A stretch of DNA of 64,000 bases from positions 1 to 64,000 of the forward strand of contig CAVQBP010000007.1 of NCBI GenBank assembly GCA_963710745.1. Direction: 5' to 3'. The position numbers and the translations under genes were made by a program. This stretch comes from CAVQBP01 sp963710745 (GTDB taxonomy: Bacteria; Bacteroidota; Ignavibacteria; Ignavibacteriales; Ignavibacteriaceae). Below the pieces are notes generated by a model, which made no database searches, was not told the origin of the DNA, and saw only the letters and a list, made by a program, of their open reading frames with translations. This document shows positions 43,886-54,033 of this stretch, in pieces. Numbering within the stretch: the stretch's first letter is position 1; each line of letters starts with the position of its first letter.

Positions 43886-45133
43886 TTAAGCAGATTTACG
43901 ATCTTCCAGGTATATCGGTTCTGCACCATCATCAACAACATCTTTGGTAATAACACATTTATCAACATTATCTTTATTCGGTAATTCAAACATAACATCG
44001 AGCATGAATTCCTCGACTATGGCTCTTAAAGCTCTTGCCCCGGTTTTCCTTTCCATTGCTTTTGAAACTATTGCATCAATAGCAAACTTGTCAAATTCAA
44101 GCTCAATTCCTTCCATCATAAAAAGCTTTTTATACTGCTTTAAGATTGCATTTTTAGGCTCGGTCAAAATAGATCTGAAAGCCTCTTCAGATAAAGATTG
44201 TAATGGAGCTATAACCGGGATTCTGCCGATTAATTCAGGAATTAAACCATATCTTAGAAGATCTTCAGGCAATATGTGTTTAATTAATTCATCATCGGCT
44301 TTCTTGCTTTTAAGCTCGGAAGAAAATCCCATCTTGTTTTTATTAATCCTGGTTGCTATTATTTTTTCAATCCCGTCAAATGCACCGCCAACAATAAACA
44401 GTATATTTTTAGTGTTTATATTGATTAAACTTTGTTCCGGATGTTTTCGTCCTCCTTTGGGCGGAACACCTGCAACTGTACCTTCCAGGATTTTTAATAA
44501 AGCCTGCTGCACTCCTTCACCGGAAACATCTCTTGTAATTGATGTACTTTCACTTTTACGTGCGATTTTATCTATCTCATCGATGTATACAATCCCTTTT
44601 TGAGCCCTTTCAAGATTGTAATCAGCAGCCTGTAATAGATGCACTAATACTGTTTCAACGTCATCTCCTACATAACCTGCTTCTGTTAATGTAGTAGCAT
44701 CTGCAATAGCGAAAGGCACATCTAAAATTTTTGCCAGTGTTTGAGCTAAAAGAGTTTTCCCAACTCCTGTAGGCCCAATTAGCAAAATATTACTTTTTTC
44801 AATTTCAACATCATCTAACTCGAAAAATGATGTTTTGGAATTTATTCTTTTATAATGATTATAAACAGCAACAGACAGGATCTTTTTTGCTCTATCCTGT
44901 CCGATTACATATTCATCCAGAGTCTTTTTAATAGAATCAGGTGTGTGATTTTGAAAGCTTTTAGATTTTGTGTTTGTATATGCAGCTAAATTATTTTTTA
45001 ATATATCTACACTGCTGCCAATACATATATCACAGATATAAACATCGGGTCCGGCAATCATGCTGCCTACTTCACTTCCGTCTCTTCCGCAAAATGAACA
45101 TTTAACAATCTTTTGATTTTGTTTCTTCGCCAT
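43886..45133 (-). CDS. clpX: ClpX, ATPase of the ClpXP protease
   Basis: A 415-residue AAA+ unfoldase. The N-terminal zinc domain has Cys12, Cys15, Cys34 and Cys37. Walker A GPTGVGKT lies at 120-127, pore loop GYVGDDVE, Walker B IVYIDEIDKIA, and the IGF-like ClpP-docking position reads MGF in NKNKMGFSSE. clpP is not adjacent; the upstream gene is a TPR protein only 8 bp away. Confidence 0.96.
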   Translation of the reverse strand: MAKKQNQKIVKCSFCGRDGSEVGSMIAGPDVYICDICIGSSVDILKNNLAAYTNTKSKSFQNHTPDSIKKTLDEYVIGQDRAKKILSVAVYNHYKRINSKTSFFELDDVEIEKSNILLIGPTGVGKTLLAQTLAKILDVPFAIADATTLTEAGYVGDDVETVLVHLLQAADYNLERAQKGIVYIDEIDKIARKSESTSITRDVSGEGVQQALLKILEGTVAGVPPKGGRKHPEQSLININTKNILFIVGGAFDGIEKIIATRINKNKMGFSSELKSKKADDELIKHILPEDLLRYGLIPELIGRIPVIAPLQSLSEEAFRSILTEPKNAILKQYKKLFMMEGIELEFDKFAIDAIVSKAMERKTGARALRAIVEEFMLDVMFELPNKDNVDKCVITKDVVDDGAEPIYLEDRKSA

Positions 45134-45141
45134 TATACTCT

Positions 45142-46983
45142 CTAGCTTGTTTTATTTCTAAGTTTTATTATTTGGTCTCTCACTTCATCAAGATATAACG
45201 AGTTAGGGAATTTTTCAAGTAGTTCCTGGTACGCTTCAATAGCCTTATTTATGTCATTCAGACTAAATTGGTAAATCTTACCTATTAAATATAAGGCTTT
45301 ATCCGCATAAATGTTCTTTTCACCTTCATTTGCAATATTTTGAAGCAGATTTAAGGATTTACTGTAATCATTTAGCGCCAGCTCCATCTGTGCTTCCCGA
45401 AACCGGGATATACTCTGCAATAAAAATGCCTGGGGATTACCCGCAATAATTTTATATTTATCTGCAGCCGCTTTGAATTTCTGCTGTTCGGCAAGAAATT
45501 CTGCCGAAGAAAAAAGGACAAGATCTGCAGAATCCTTAAGCGAAATATTTAAAGTAAATGAAAATTCAATCGCATCATTCGCAGAGTTATCTTTCAAATC
45601 ATTGAAAATCGGGTCAAGGATTTTTTTTGCCTCTTCAAAATTACCTTTATAAAAATTAATTTTTGATAGATGGTACGCAGCATAATTTCTGCTTTCTTTA
45701 GACAATTTATTATTCAGGAGAATTTTTGAATAATTCATTTCGGCTGAGTCAAGATTTCCGTTAAGGAGATTTATTTTTCCCATTTCGGCATAAGCAGCAG
45801 CACCATATTGGGAAGAAGGTGTTTCCCTTATTACTTTTTCAAAATACTTTTGGGCATCGGTTAAATCATTCTGACGGTAAAGTCGAATTCTCCCGGCGTG
45901 CAGGTATGCCTCATAACCTGCCTCTGAATTAGGATAAGTTTTGGTTAAGTCAAGGTAAGCAGATATAACTTTTTCTTCATCATCGGTTTTACCGGAATTA
46001 ATAAAATGGAATTGCTTCCAATCATCAAGAGTATCTTTTGCAGTTAAGTCGGCTTCCAGAGTTTTAGCGTATCCAAGCTTAGCCCTCGATGCGAAAGGTG
46101 AGTTCGGGTAATTATCTAAAATGAAGTTAAATGCATCTGCGGCAACAGAATATTGGTCGTCCTCATATGCAAGTTCAGCAAAGTTAAACAATTCTGCTCC
46201 GTGAATTTTACTCTTGCTGTCGATCTCTTTATAAGTGTCGAATGCGTCTTTATAGGATTTATTTTCTATATAAAGTCTGCCGAGAATATGATCAAAACTA
46301 ATATTATTATCACTTCCGCTGTAATCCTTAAAGACTTCAATGGTTGATTTTAAAGCTTCAGGTTTATTAATGTATGAGAATATCCTTGTTTGCACGGCAT
46401 TAATTTGTTTTGGATCATTTGATAAAATTGAACAATATTCTTTGGCAGCATCTTTATACTGCATAGTGATTGCATAAATATTTGCTAAATCGTAAGAAAA
46501 ATATTTCGGGTCGTCAGCTATTGCTTCCCCTTTTTTCAGATATTCAATAGCTTTGTTAAAGGTTCTCATCTGGATCGCGTAATTTGCAAAAGTCCTGTAA
46601 TTAGCAGCGCTTTTAGGAAATTGATTTAAGGCGTTATCCCATGTATTAAATGCTTTGTTTTCATCTCCCATTAAATAATAAGTAGTGCCAAGCATTCCGA
46701 ACAGGGTTATATTCTGCGGTGAATAATTAATCTGATCATTAATAATCCTGACTGATGAATCATATGCTTTTAGCAGAATATATATTCTATTTAAGGCATC
46801 AAAAACCTGGTAATTGTGGGGCTGTTTTTTATAGAGATCCTCATAGATACCTTTAGCCTTTTCAAGTTCTCCGGCCTGCTCATAATTCTGTCCAAGCATA
46901 TAAAAATTATTCAGCTCATTGTTTAATTGAGCAAAGCCGAGGGCAGAAAAAATTATAACAGCAACTATTATTTTTAATTTCAT
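45142..46983 (-). CDS. exported tetratricopeptide-repeat protein
   Basis: A 613-residue protein with a signal peptide (MKLKIIVAVIIFSALGFAQ) and TPR repeats throughout, including YMLGQNYEQAGELEKAKGIY, MLGTTYYLMGDENKAFNTW and, near the end, LYLIGKIYQFSLNDINKAIEAYQELLEKFPNS. The C-terminal repeats look like those of BamD/YbgF-type scaffold proteins. Probably a periplasmic assembly scaffold; partner unknown. The ATG has no Shine-Dalgarno sequence. It precedes clpX by 8 bp and is likely cotranscribed with it. Confidence 0.82.
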   Translation of the reverse strand: MKLKIIVAVIIFSALGFAQLNNELNNFYMLGQNYEQAGELEKAKGIYEDLYKKQPHNYQVFDALNRIYILLKAYDSSVRIINDQINYSPQNITLFGMLGTTYYLMGDENKAFNTWDNALNQFPKSAANYRTFANYAIQMRTFNKAIEYLKKGEAIADDPKYFSYDLANIYAITMQYKDAAKEYCSILSNDPKQINAVQTRIFSYINKPEALKSTIEVFKDYSGSDNNISFDHILGRLYIENKSYKDAFDTYKEIDSKSKIHGAELFNFAELAYEDDQYSVAADAFNFILDNYPNSPFASRAKLGYAKTLEADLTAKDTLDDWKQFHFINSGKTDDEEKVISAYLDLTKTYPNSEAGYEAYLHAGRIRLYRQNDLTDAQKYFEKVIRETPSSQYGAAAYAEMGKINLLNGNLDSAEMNYSKILLNNKLSKESRNYAAYHLSKINFYKGNFEEAKKILDPIFNDLKDNSANDAIEFSFTLNISLKDSADLVLFSSAEFLAEQQKFKAAADKYKIIAGNPQAFLLQSISRFREAQMELALNDYSKSLNLLQNIANEGEKNIYADKALYLIGKIYQFSLNDINKAIEAYQELLEKFPNSLYLDEVRDQIIKLRNKTS

Positions 46984-47264
46984 ACGTCAAAAATAACAAA
47001 TATGTCAAGTCCATCAAGGGAATAATAAGGGAAAGAAAATGCCGAAAAAAAATGCCGGAAATTTTATTTAATAGATAACGAACCGGGGAAATTTATTTAT
47101 TCTTAAGCTGCTTGATTTAAGAATTAAAGAAAATAAAAAATCTTCTTTGTTTTGTACAATTTATATTAGAAATTTAAATATTCTTAAGTATGCATTATTT
47201 TATTGAATATCTTATTAATTTTGTTAGCCACTTAATTTAGTTTAAAAGAGGGTAGTTAAATTAT

Positions 47265-49139
47265 ATGCTGCAATTAAAATCCGCTGTTTTTAATCTCATA
47301 AATAAATTAATTTTACTTCTTATACTTTGTTTATCTTCAATTCCGCTTTCTGCACAGAATAAATTTCTTGAAGAAAATTACAATAAGAAAGAATACCGTA
47401 TAGAAATGCGGGATGGTGTGAAATTACTTACCGCTGTATATTCTCCAAAAGATAATTCAGTGAAGTATCCGATAATTATTTGGCGTACACCTTACAGTGC
47501 AGGACCTTATGGGGAGAATAAATTCCCGGTTTACAAAAGAGAAACCTGGCAGCATTTTATTGAGGAAAAGTATATCATTGTTTTCCAGGATGTGCGAGGC
47601 AGATTTATGTCGGAAGGAAATTTTGCAGAGATGACCCCTTACATTAAGAAAAAGAAGAGTAAAAGTGATATTGATGAAACAACCGATACTTATGACACAG
47701 TTGACTGGCTTGTTGAAAATATTCCAAACAATAATGGTAAAGTCGGTTTATGGGGAATTTCGTATCCGGGTTTTTACGCAGCCATGGCAGGTATAGACGC
47801 TCACCCGGCTGTTAGAGCTGTTTCGCCGCAGGCACCTGTAGCCGACTGGTTTGCTAATGACGACTGGCATCATAACGGTGCATTTCAGCTTGCAGAATGC
47901 TTCCCGTTTGAATATTCATTCGGTGTTCAAAGAAATGGTCTTGTACAAAATTGGCCTGAAGGGTTTAACTTCGGAACCGAAGATGGATATAGCTTTTATC
48001 TTGATTTAGGCCCTTTACAAAACGTCAACAAAAAATACTTTCATAATAAAATTCCTTTCTGGGATAGTATAATGGTTCACGGGACTTATGATGATTTTTG
48101 GAAAGCAAGAAATTCACTTGAGCATTTTTACAATATTAAACCTGCAGTTCTCGTGGTAGGCGGATGGTTCGATGCAGAAAATTTATATGGTGCATTACAT
48201 ACTTATAATTCAATTGAGGAAAAGAACCCCGATAATAAATGTACTATTGTTATGGGTCCCTGGATTCATGGAGGCTGGGTACGTACAGATGGAAGTAAAC
48301 TGGGGAACATCAATTTCAGTACTAAAACCGGCGAATATTATATTAAAAATATAGAATTACCTTTCTTCAATTATTATCTTAAAGGAAAAGGTAAACTAGA
48401 ATTGCCGGAAGCATACGTTTTCGAAACCGGTTCAAATAAATGGAAAAAATATAATTCATGGCCTCCTGCAAATTCAAGAGATATGAGCCTATATTTAAAT
48501 CAAAATCATTCACTTACTTTTAATGCTTCTCGAATTGAAGCAGGATTTGATACTTATATAAGTGATCCGTCTAATCCGGTTCCGTTTACAAGGGAAATAA
48601 CTACAGATATTCCCAAAACTTATATGGCAGAAGATCAGCGTTTTACAGACGGCAGGCCCGATGTACTTGTTTATAAAACTGAAGTATTAGATAATAACCT
48701 AACATTTGCAGGAGATGTAAATGCCGATTTGTTCGTTTCAACAACCGGAACGGATGGTGACTGGATTGTTAAATTAATTGATGTTTTTCCTGAAGACTCT
48801 GTATCACCGGAAGGAATTGATTATTCTAATTATGAAATGCTTGTTAGAGGAAATATTTTACGCGGTAAATTCAGAGAAAGTCTGGAGTTGCCTAAACCAT
48901 TTATACCGGGAAAAGTAACAAACATTAAATTTGATCTAATGGATATCTGCCACACTTTTAAAAAGGGACATAGAATAATGATTCAGATCCAGAGCAGCTG
49001 GTTCCCGTTATTTGATCGCAATCCGCAGAAGTTTGTTGATATTTATAATGCAGAGGAAAAGGATTTTCAAAAAGCGGAGCAGAAAGTTTATTTCTCAAAG
49101 AAGTATTCTTCGAGAATTATTTTGAAAGAAATAAATTGA
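47265..49139 (+). CDS. CocE/NonD-family exported hydrolase (X-Pro dipeptidyl peptidase type)
   Basis: A 624-residue exported alpha/beta hydrolase. Signal peptide up to IPLSAQ, then RDGVKLLTAVYSP, a DVRGRFMSEG motif, the nucleophile Ser166 in WGISYPGF, and a C-terminal jelly-roll (XPD C-terminal) domain with FAGDVNADLFVSTTGTDGDW and GHRIMIQIQSSWFPLFDRNP. Family members include cocaine esterase, glutaryl-7-ACA acylase and Xaa-Pro dipeptidyl peptidase; an amidase or peptidase acting on peptides in the periplasm is likely. Single gene with GAGGGTAG before the ATG. Confidence 0.9.
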   Translation: MLQLKSAVFNLINKLILLLILCLSSIPLSAQNKFLEENYNKKEYRIEMRDGVKLLTAVYSPKDNSVKYPIIIWRTPYSAGPYGENKFPVYKRETWQHFIEEKYIIVFQDVRGRFMSEGNFAEMTPYIKKKKSKSDIDETTDTYDTVDWLVENIPNNNGKVGLWGISYPGFYAAMAGIDAHPAVRAVSPQAPVADWFANDDWHHNGAFQLAECFPFEYSFGVQRNGLVQNWPEGFNFGTEDGYSFYLDLGPLQNVNKKYFHNKIPFWDSIMVHGTYDDFWKARNSLEHFYNIKPAVLVVGGWFDAENLYGALHTYNSIEEKNPDNKCTIVMGPWIHGGWVRTDGSKLGNINFSTKTGEYYIKNIELPFFNYYLKGKGKLELPEAYVFETGSNKWKKYNSWPPANSRDMSLYLNQNHSLTFNASRIEAGFDTYISDPSNPVPFTREITTDIPKTYMAEDQRFTDGRPDVLVYKTEVLDNNLTFAGDVNADLFVSTTGTDGDWIVKLIDVFPEDSVSPEGIDYSNYEMLVRGNILRGKFRESLELPKPFIPGKVTNIKFDLMDICHTFKKGHRIMIQIQSSWFPLFDRNPQKFVDIYNAEEKDFQKAEQKVYFSKKYSSRIILKEIN

Positions 49140-49243
49140 TGCAATTAATGAATGTTTACGCTGTGATATAAAAGAGTAAATTATATTCTAACTTTCTGAC
49201 TGATACGATATTTTGACTGGTTTAACGACTGCACACATCCTGT

Positions 49244-50194
49244 TCAATTACCTGGATTTCCAGTATTTTTCTTACCATCCTGATCTTTAACTATTGTTAA
49301 AGCGGTTGCAATCATTCCCGCGATGTCCGACATATTATTTGGAATTATGACGGAATTATTTACTTTTGCCAAATTAGCAAAAGCGCCGACATACTGTTCT
49401 GCAATTCTAAGGTTTACAGCATTCATTCCGCCCTTTTCATTTATTGCAGAGGCTATTTCCCTTATACCTTTTGCGGTAGCAAGAGCGACCCTTTCAATTT
49501 CCTGTCCGCGTCCTTCAGCTTCATTAATTCTTTTTTGTTTCTCTCCTTCGGATTTAGCAATCATTTCCTGTTTATCACCTTCTGCACGGTTTATCTTTGC
49601 CTGTTTGTCCCCTTCGGATTCAGCGATAAGTGCACGTTTTTCTCTTTCAGCACGCATCTGCTTTTCCATTGCATCTTTAATACTTTGCGGCGGAACTATA
49701 TTCTTTACTTCATAACGTGTAACTTTGACTCCCCAGGGCTCAGATGCTTTATCGACAGCATCAACAATGGTTGAATTTATTGTCTCCCGTTCTTCGAATG
49801 TTTTATCAAGCTCAAGCTTGCCGATAATGCTTCTCATCGTAGTTTGTGCAAGCTGAGTTGCGGCAAACTGATAATTATTTATGCCGTAAGATGCTTTCAT
49901 AGGATCCATAACCTGCAGGTAAAGTATTCCATCTACTTCAACTGAAATATTATCTCTTGTAATACACATTTGAGAAGGAACATCGAGTGCCTGCTCTTTA
50001 AGAGTCTGTTTGTAAGCTACCCGGTCGACGAATGGAATAAGGATGTGAAACCCGGCTTCAAGAGTTGAATTGTATTTGCCGAGACGTTCTACAATAAATG
50101 CCGAACGCTGGGGAACAGTCCGGATAGTGTTTATAAAAATTATTAATGCGAATAAAATTAAACCGATTAAAATAATTGTAATGGGTTCCATCAA
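49244..50194 (-). CDS. SPFH/stomatin-like membrane protein
   Basis: A 316-residue prohibitin-family protein. One N-terminal membrane helix (about 4-22), then the SPFH domain (VPQRSAFIVERLGKYNSTLE ... ARDN-like ITRDNISVEVDGILYLQV), a long helical region of repeated 'AEG/ESEGDKQ' units (about 195-240), and a C-terminal segment. Such proteins form membrane microdomain scaffolds and protect or control proteases. It follows the NfeD gene by 14 bp, the classic SPFH-NfeD pair. Confidence 0.93.
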   Translation of the reverse strand: MMEPITIILIGLILFALIIFINTIRTVPQRSAFIVERLGKYNSTLEAGFHILIPFVDRVAYKQTLKEQALDVPSQMCITRDNISVEVDGILYLQVMDPMKASYGINNYQFAATQLAQTTMRSIIGKLELDKTFEERETINSTIVDAVDKASEPWGVKVTRYEVKNIVPPQSIKDAMEKQMRAEREKRALIAESEGDKQAKINRAEGDKQEMIAKSEGEKQKRINEAEGRGQEIERVALATAKGIREIASAINEKGGMNAVNLRIAEQYVGAFANLAKVNNSVIIPNNMSDIAGMIATALTIVKDQDGKKNTGNPGN

Positions 50195-50208
50195 AAAACC
50201 TTTAAATG

Positions 50209-50655
50209 TTATATTTTTTTTACACTCAATGTTAAATTTTTCTTTCCTATAATTTCAATTGTGGTACCGGCAGGTATTTCAGCATCTGCCTGTGCTGTCC
50301 AGTTAGTACCATGAAATTCTACTTTACCATATTGAGGCGGGGATATTGTTTCAACTACAACCGCTCGTTCACCAAGATAATCTTCAATATTTTCTCCTGA
50401 ACTTGTTTCTGTTTTCCTTCTTCCGCTGAAAAGTTTATTAACATATTTTCTAAGAGTAACAAGGAATAATACCGAAGAAATAATAAATAAGATTAATTGT
50501 GTATCCAGTTGAATATTGAATATAAGGCAAATGATTGCCACAAGCCATGCGCCCATTCCAAAAAACATCAAAACCAACCCCGGCATGGCTAGTTCCATAA
50601 GAAAAAGTGCAAGACCGATTATGAACCAAACCAGAGAAGGATTACCCCAATCCAT
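50209..50655 (-). CDS. NfeD-family membrane protein
   Basis: A 148-residue protein with three hydrophobic segments (about 8-85) and a C-terminal OB-fold domain (LGERAVVVETISPPQYGKVEFHGTNWTA, EIPAGTTIEII). This short NfeD form lacks the protease domain and normally partners with a stomatin-like protein, as here. It is the first gene of the two-gene operon. Confidence 0.92.
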   Translation of the reverse strand: MDWGNPSLVWFIIGLALFLMELAMPGLVLMFFGMGAWLVAIICLIFNIQLDTQLILFIISSVLFLVTLRKYVNKLFSGRRKTETSSGENIEDYLGERAVVVETISPPQYGKVEFHGTNWTAQADAEIPAGTTIEIIGKKNLTLSVKKI

Positions 50656-50831
50656 ATAACTCCCGTAAGTTTATCCAGGATAAAGAAATTAATATATGTA
50701 GAAAATAATAAGAATAAATTTTGCGAACAATTAAAAAATAAAAAAGAATAGAATTATTTTATCAAGTTTAATAATTGATGGCTTTGTCTTCCTTTTAAAC
50801 GGTTTCGGGGGGATGAATCACTTTAAAATAA

Positions 50832-50858
50832 AAACCCTGACCAGGCCGGTCAGGGTTT
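50832..50858 (-). terminator. terminator of the dockerin/T9SS gene
   Basis: An 11-bp stem, AAACCCTGACC with GGTCAGGGTTT and loop AGGCC, followed on the minus strand by TATTTTAAAG. It is 17 bp after the stop codon. Confidence 0.82.
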
Positions 50859-50875
50859 GATATTTAAGCTGCAAA

Positions 50876-53308
50876 TTATTTCAAATAAATCATTTTTTTT
50901 GATTGATTGAATTCACCGGCAGTCATTCTGTAAATATAAGTCCCGCTGCTTACCTGTTTTCCCTTCTGATCTATACCGTTCCAGTTTAAAGTATGAGTGC
51001 CGGTCTTAACAAAACCGGAGAAAAGAGTAGCTATTTCCTGGCCGATTGTATTAAATATTTTAATTGTTACGAAATCGTCTTTAGGAACTGAGAATTTTAT
51101 ATTTGTTTCAGGATTGAATGGATTCGGATAATTCTGGCTTAATAAATATTCATCAGGCATATTAGGATCTTCATAAAGAATTTCTGCCTCTACTTTTTCC
51201 ATTGAATTATTCTTCTCATCGGCAACAATAAGATTATATACAACAAGATCACCCGGATTATTCAGCTTACAGGGAATAGATGCAATTAAATATTCACCTG
51301 CACTTATTGAAGCTGATTGGTCATCATATGAAAGCATTCTTAAGAAAGAGTTATCCTGGTAAAATAGTGACTGGTTAAAAATTGAATATATTATTTCTTT
51401 TTGAGGGATTGTAAGCCCCAAATTATCTAACTCTATCTGTAAACCTTTAACTTTTTTTAGTGATTCCAGGCCGATTGAGATTCCTTCGCTTGTGAAATAA
51501 AAAGTAACTTTTGCGTTCATACCCGGTGTAAGTTTTTTGGAATTTGCTGCAAACAAGCTGGAAAGATTTGATGCTGTTTTGTAAAGCGGTGAGTTGCTCG
51601 GATATTTTCCTGTAAGAACCATATTCTGAAGAATGGCAAGGTCAAGTACATCTATTTTACCGTCTCTGGTTGGAAGGGGAGCGTCTTGTTCCCAGGGAGA
51701 TATATCGGCATTGAATATCTGATTAGAATTAAACTCAACTCTGCCGATTATATAATCAACCATCAAAAGAATATCAAGTATATTTACCTGGTTATCAAGA
51801 TTAACATCGCCAAGCAATCCTTCAAGCGTTCCGTTAAATATATTTATTATTTCATCCGTTCCTGCTCCTAAATCAGCATCAGTTACGGGATAGACTGTCG
51901 CTCCTTTTACTTCAGATAAAGAATTATGTGTTTGAGCTGATACCCCGGAAATGCTTACTATATCGTATGAAAAATTTATTATTTCCTGGTCGCCTTGATT
52001 TGGCATTATTGCATTTATACCATTACCAAGAATAACTACTTTAACTGTATCAATGGATGAACCATCAGGTAAAATATCGCCTCTGTAAATTTCATAGGTG
52101 AAATTAAATTGACCTGCTGGAATAGCAGCCCCTCTAGTAATGGATCTTACAATTAATCCGCCATTTGTATTACCTGCAAGAAGATTAAACTGCAAAGCTT
52201 TTAAAGGCTGTCCTGAATACCCGGAAAGCAAAACTGTATCGGGATTACCTTTTGTTCCGTCAAGAAGATCTCTAACAGAAGTCTGAAATTTTAAAAGTCC
52301 GCTTGAAGTCGGAGCCAAACATGTTCCGCTTAAAGATAAAGATGATGGCGAACCGGGTGCATTATGTGTAAAATTTATTGTGCCGGTTTCAAGACCATCA
52401 TTTACGGGGGTGAATGTAACATCAAAACTCTGGTCCTCGCCCGGTGATAAAGTAAGAGGTAAGGTAGTTGGAGAAATTGAAAAGGAAGCGTTGGACAATT
52501 CAATATTCGTTATAATCAAATCATCTGTTGTGCCTTCATTTTTAATTGTAACAGGAAGTGTATTAGAGTACCCAAGTCCAACGGTATCAAAATGTAATGA
52601 GAAGGATGTAATTGAAAATATTACTGCTGGCGCATCTAAATCAAGTTGAAAGTCATCGATCGCCAAACCGTCATCTGATGAAGATACATCAACATCTTCC
52701 CATCTTATCCAGAATTCGGCACCATCAGGAATTGATAATCCGGTAATTACTCCATTTATAGCCTTCTGGTTTTCAGGTAAATTACCATCGAATGCTCCTG
52801 AAATACTTACATTTGGACTATTGAAGTTTAATTGATCTATGTCTATCCAATCCCCATCAGATAAACTAGTTGCATTTGTACTGTATTGAAACTTTAGGCT
52901 GTCTGCTACACTTCTGCTGGCAGAACCGGCACGCCATTGCTCACCTGTGTAAGAAATATGAAGCAGAGTAATATTACCACCGGTATTATTTATAAAGTTA
53001 GCGCCTAAAAATGGAATGACAGTTCCCGATCGAATACTTCCAAGCGCTCTCTCTGTACTATCTTCCGGACCAAAACTATAAGTATCTCCGGTTCTTGAAC
53101 TTCCTGTACCTATGGAGTATAGGCTATCTCCATCTGAACCATCCTCGAAAAGATACCATCCATCAGGAAGATAGTCGGAAGATGTGCCGGTATCGGCAAG
53201 AGTATTAAAATCTTGTGAATACCCTGAATTAGTTAATTGGATTTGAGAAAGTGCTGTTGAACCAAATAAAAGTAAAAAAATGACAACTAGTAACGTAAAT
53301 TTTTTCAT
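50876..53308 (-). CDS. T9SS cargo with ASH-type and dockerin-like domains
   Basis: An 810-residue secreted protein. Signal peptide MKKFTLLVVIFLLLFGSTAL, an N-terminal beta-rich domain (DGWYLFEDGSDGDSLY, WIRWEDVDVSSSDDGLAIDD), an ASH/choice-of-anchor-D domain at about 230-335 (FSISPTTLPLTLSPGEDQSF), a dockerin type I-like calcium-binding pair at about 500-575 (GDVNLDNQVNILDILLMVD and DGKIDVLDLAILQNM), and a T9SS type A sorting domain from about 721 (LSQNYPNPFNPETNIKFSV ... KKMIYLK). GGGGGCAGAA precedes the ATG. Likely an extracellular surface protein; any cohesin partner is not in the window. Confidence 0.88.
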   Translation of the reverse strand: MKKFTLLVVIFLLLFGSTALSQIQLTNSGYSQDFNTLADTGTSSDYLPDGWYLFEDGSDGDSLYSIGTGSSRTGDTYSFGPEDSTERALGSIRSGTVIPFLGANFINNTGGNITLLHISYTGEQWRAGSASRSVADSLKFQYSTNATSLSDGDWIDIDQLNFNSPNVSISGAFDGNLPENQKAINGVITGLSIPDGAEFWIRWEDVDVSSSDDGLAIDDFQLDLDAPAVIFSITSFSLHFDTVGLGYSNTLPVTIKNEGTTDDLIITNIELSNASFSISPTTLPLTLSPGEDQSFDVTFTPVNDGLETGTINFTHNAPGSPSSLSLSGTCLAPTSSGLLKFQTSVRDLLDGTKGNPDTVLLSGYSGQPLKALQFNLLAGNTNGGLIVRSITRGAAIPAGQFNFTYEIYRGDILPDGSSIDTVKVVILGNGINAIMPNQGDQEIINFSYDIVSISGVSAQTHNSLSEVKGATVYPVTDADLGAGTDEIINIFNGTLEGLLGDVNLDNQVNILDILLMVDYIIGRVEFNSNQIFNADISPWEQDAPLPTRDGKIDVLDLAILQNMVLTGKYPSNSPLYKTASNLSSLFAANSKKLTPGMNAKVTFYFTSEGISIGLESLKKVKGLQIELDNLGLTIPQKEIIYSIFNQSLFYQDNSFLRMLSYDDQSASISAGEYLIASIPCKLNNPGDLVVYNLIVADEKNNSMEKVEAEILYEDPNMPDEYLLSQNYPNPFNPETNIKFSVPKDDFVTIKIFNTIGQEIATLFSGFVKTGTHTLNWNGIDQKGKQVSSGTYIYRMTAGEFNQSKKMIYLK

Positions 53309-53638
53309 TTCTGCCCCCGTAAATTTTGTTAAAGAAATATTATTAATTAGTTAGAGCCTGCTTCGTTTAACAACATTAGAAAATGAAAACCTAATCTGCT
53401 TAAAAAGAACTAACCATTATTTGTAAAATGATTGTTCAGTTGAAGCAAATAAATGCATTGTAATGCAATATTTTTGAGTTGATTTTTAGGTTACGTAATT
53501 AGGATTGCTTGAGTTGCTCCGAGTTAAAAAGGTTCCCGCTTATTTTTTTCAACTCTTTTTACAAAGTAATATAACCATCTTTAAATATCAAATATTTGAC
53601 AGAATTTTTTAATATTAATTGGTGTTTTCATCAACAAT
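53309..53638. other. intergenic region, nothing recognised
   Basis: About 330 bp between the dockerin/T9SS gene and the small-enzyme array. It is AT-rich with no coding frame or strong hairpin that I can support. It should contain the promoter of the gene at 50876-53308. Confidence 0.5.
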
Positions 53639-54022
53639 TTATTCTCTCCGTTTTTCACTTTGTTTTTTCAAATCTTCTTGAAGCCCGTACTTTGTAATTT
53701 TTGATACCAGTCCCAGAGGAATTTTTTTATCGAGTGGAAATTTTATTGTACCTTTACTCGTTTTATATTCTGCTAATTCTTCAGCAAAAACTTTTATCGG
53801 GTTTGATGTAGGAAAAAATCCGATATGATCTTTAAATGCGGCAAAGTAAACCAGTACTCTATTCATTTTAAATGCCGGCATCCGGTAACTTATTACTTCT
53901 TTAGCTTCAGGTGCAGCTTTTTTTATTGTTTTTCTTATTTGTTCTAATTTAATCTGAATTTCTTTAGGGAAATTGCTTATGTATTCATCAATATTAATAG
54001 AATTATTATTTACAGATTTCAT
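53639..54022 (-). CDS. DUF1801 family protein
   Basis: A 127-residue protein of the DUF1801/YdhG-like fold, also called 'iron chaperone' by similarity to frataxin-like proteins. It has INIDEYISNFPKEIQIKLEQ, EVISYRMPAFKMNRVLVYFA and HIGFFPTSNP, and ends with a basic tail. It follows the dihydrofolate-reductase-like gene by 11 bp. Role unknown; part of the small-enzyme array. Confidence 0.85.
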   Translation of the reverse strand: MKSVNNNSINIDEYISNFPKEIQIKLEQIRKTIKKAAPEAKEVISYRMPAFKMNRVLVYFAAFKDHIGFFPTSNPIKVFAEELAEYKTSKGTIKFPLDKKIPLGLVSKITKYGLQEDLKKQSEKRRE

Positions 54023-54033
54023 AGAATACTTCT

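Noticed and set aside
43944..44603. A 219-codon open frame on the plus strand opposite clpX.
   Set aside because: Antisense to a clear clpX gene; no signal, motif or ribosome binding site supports it.
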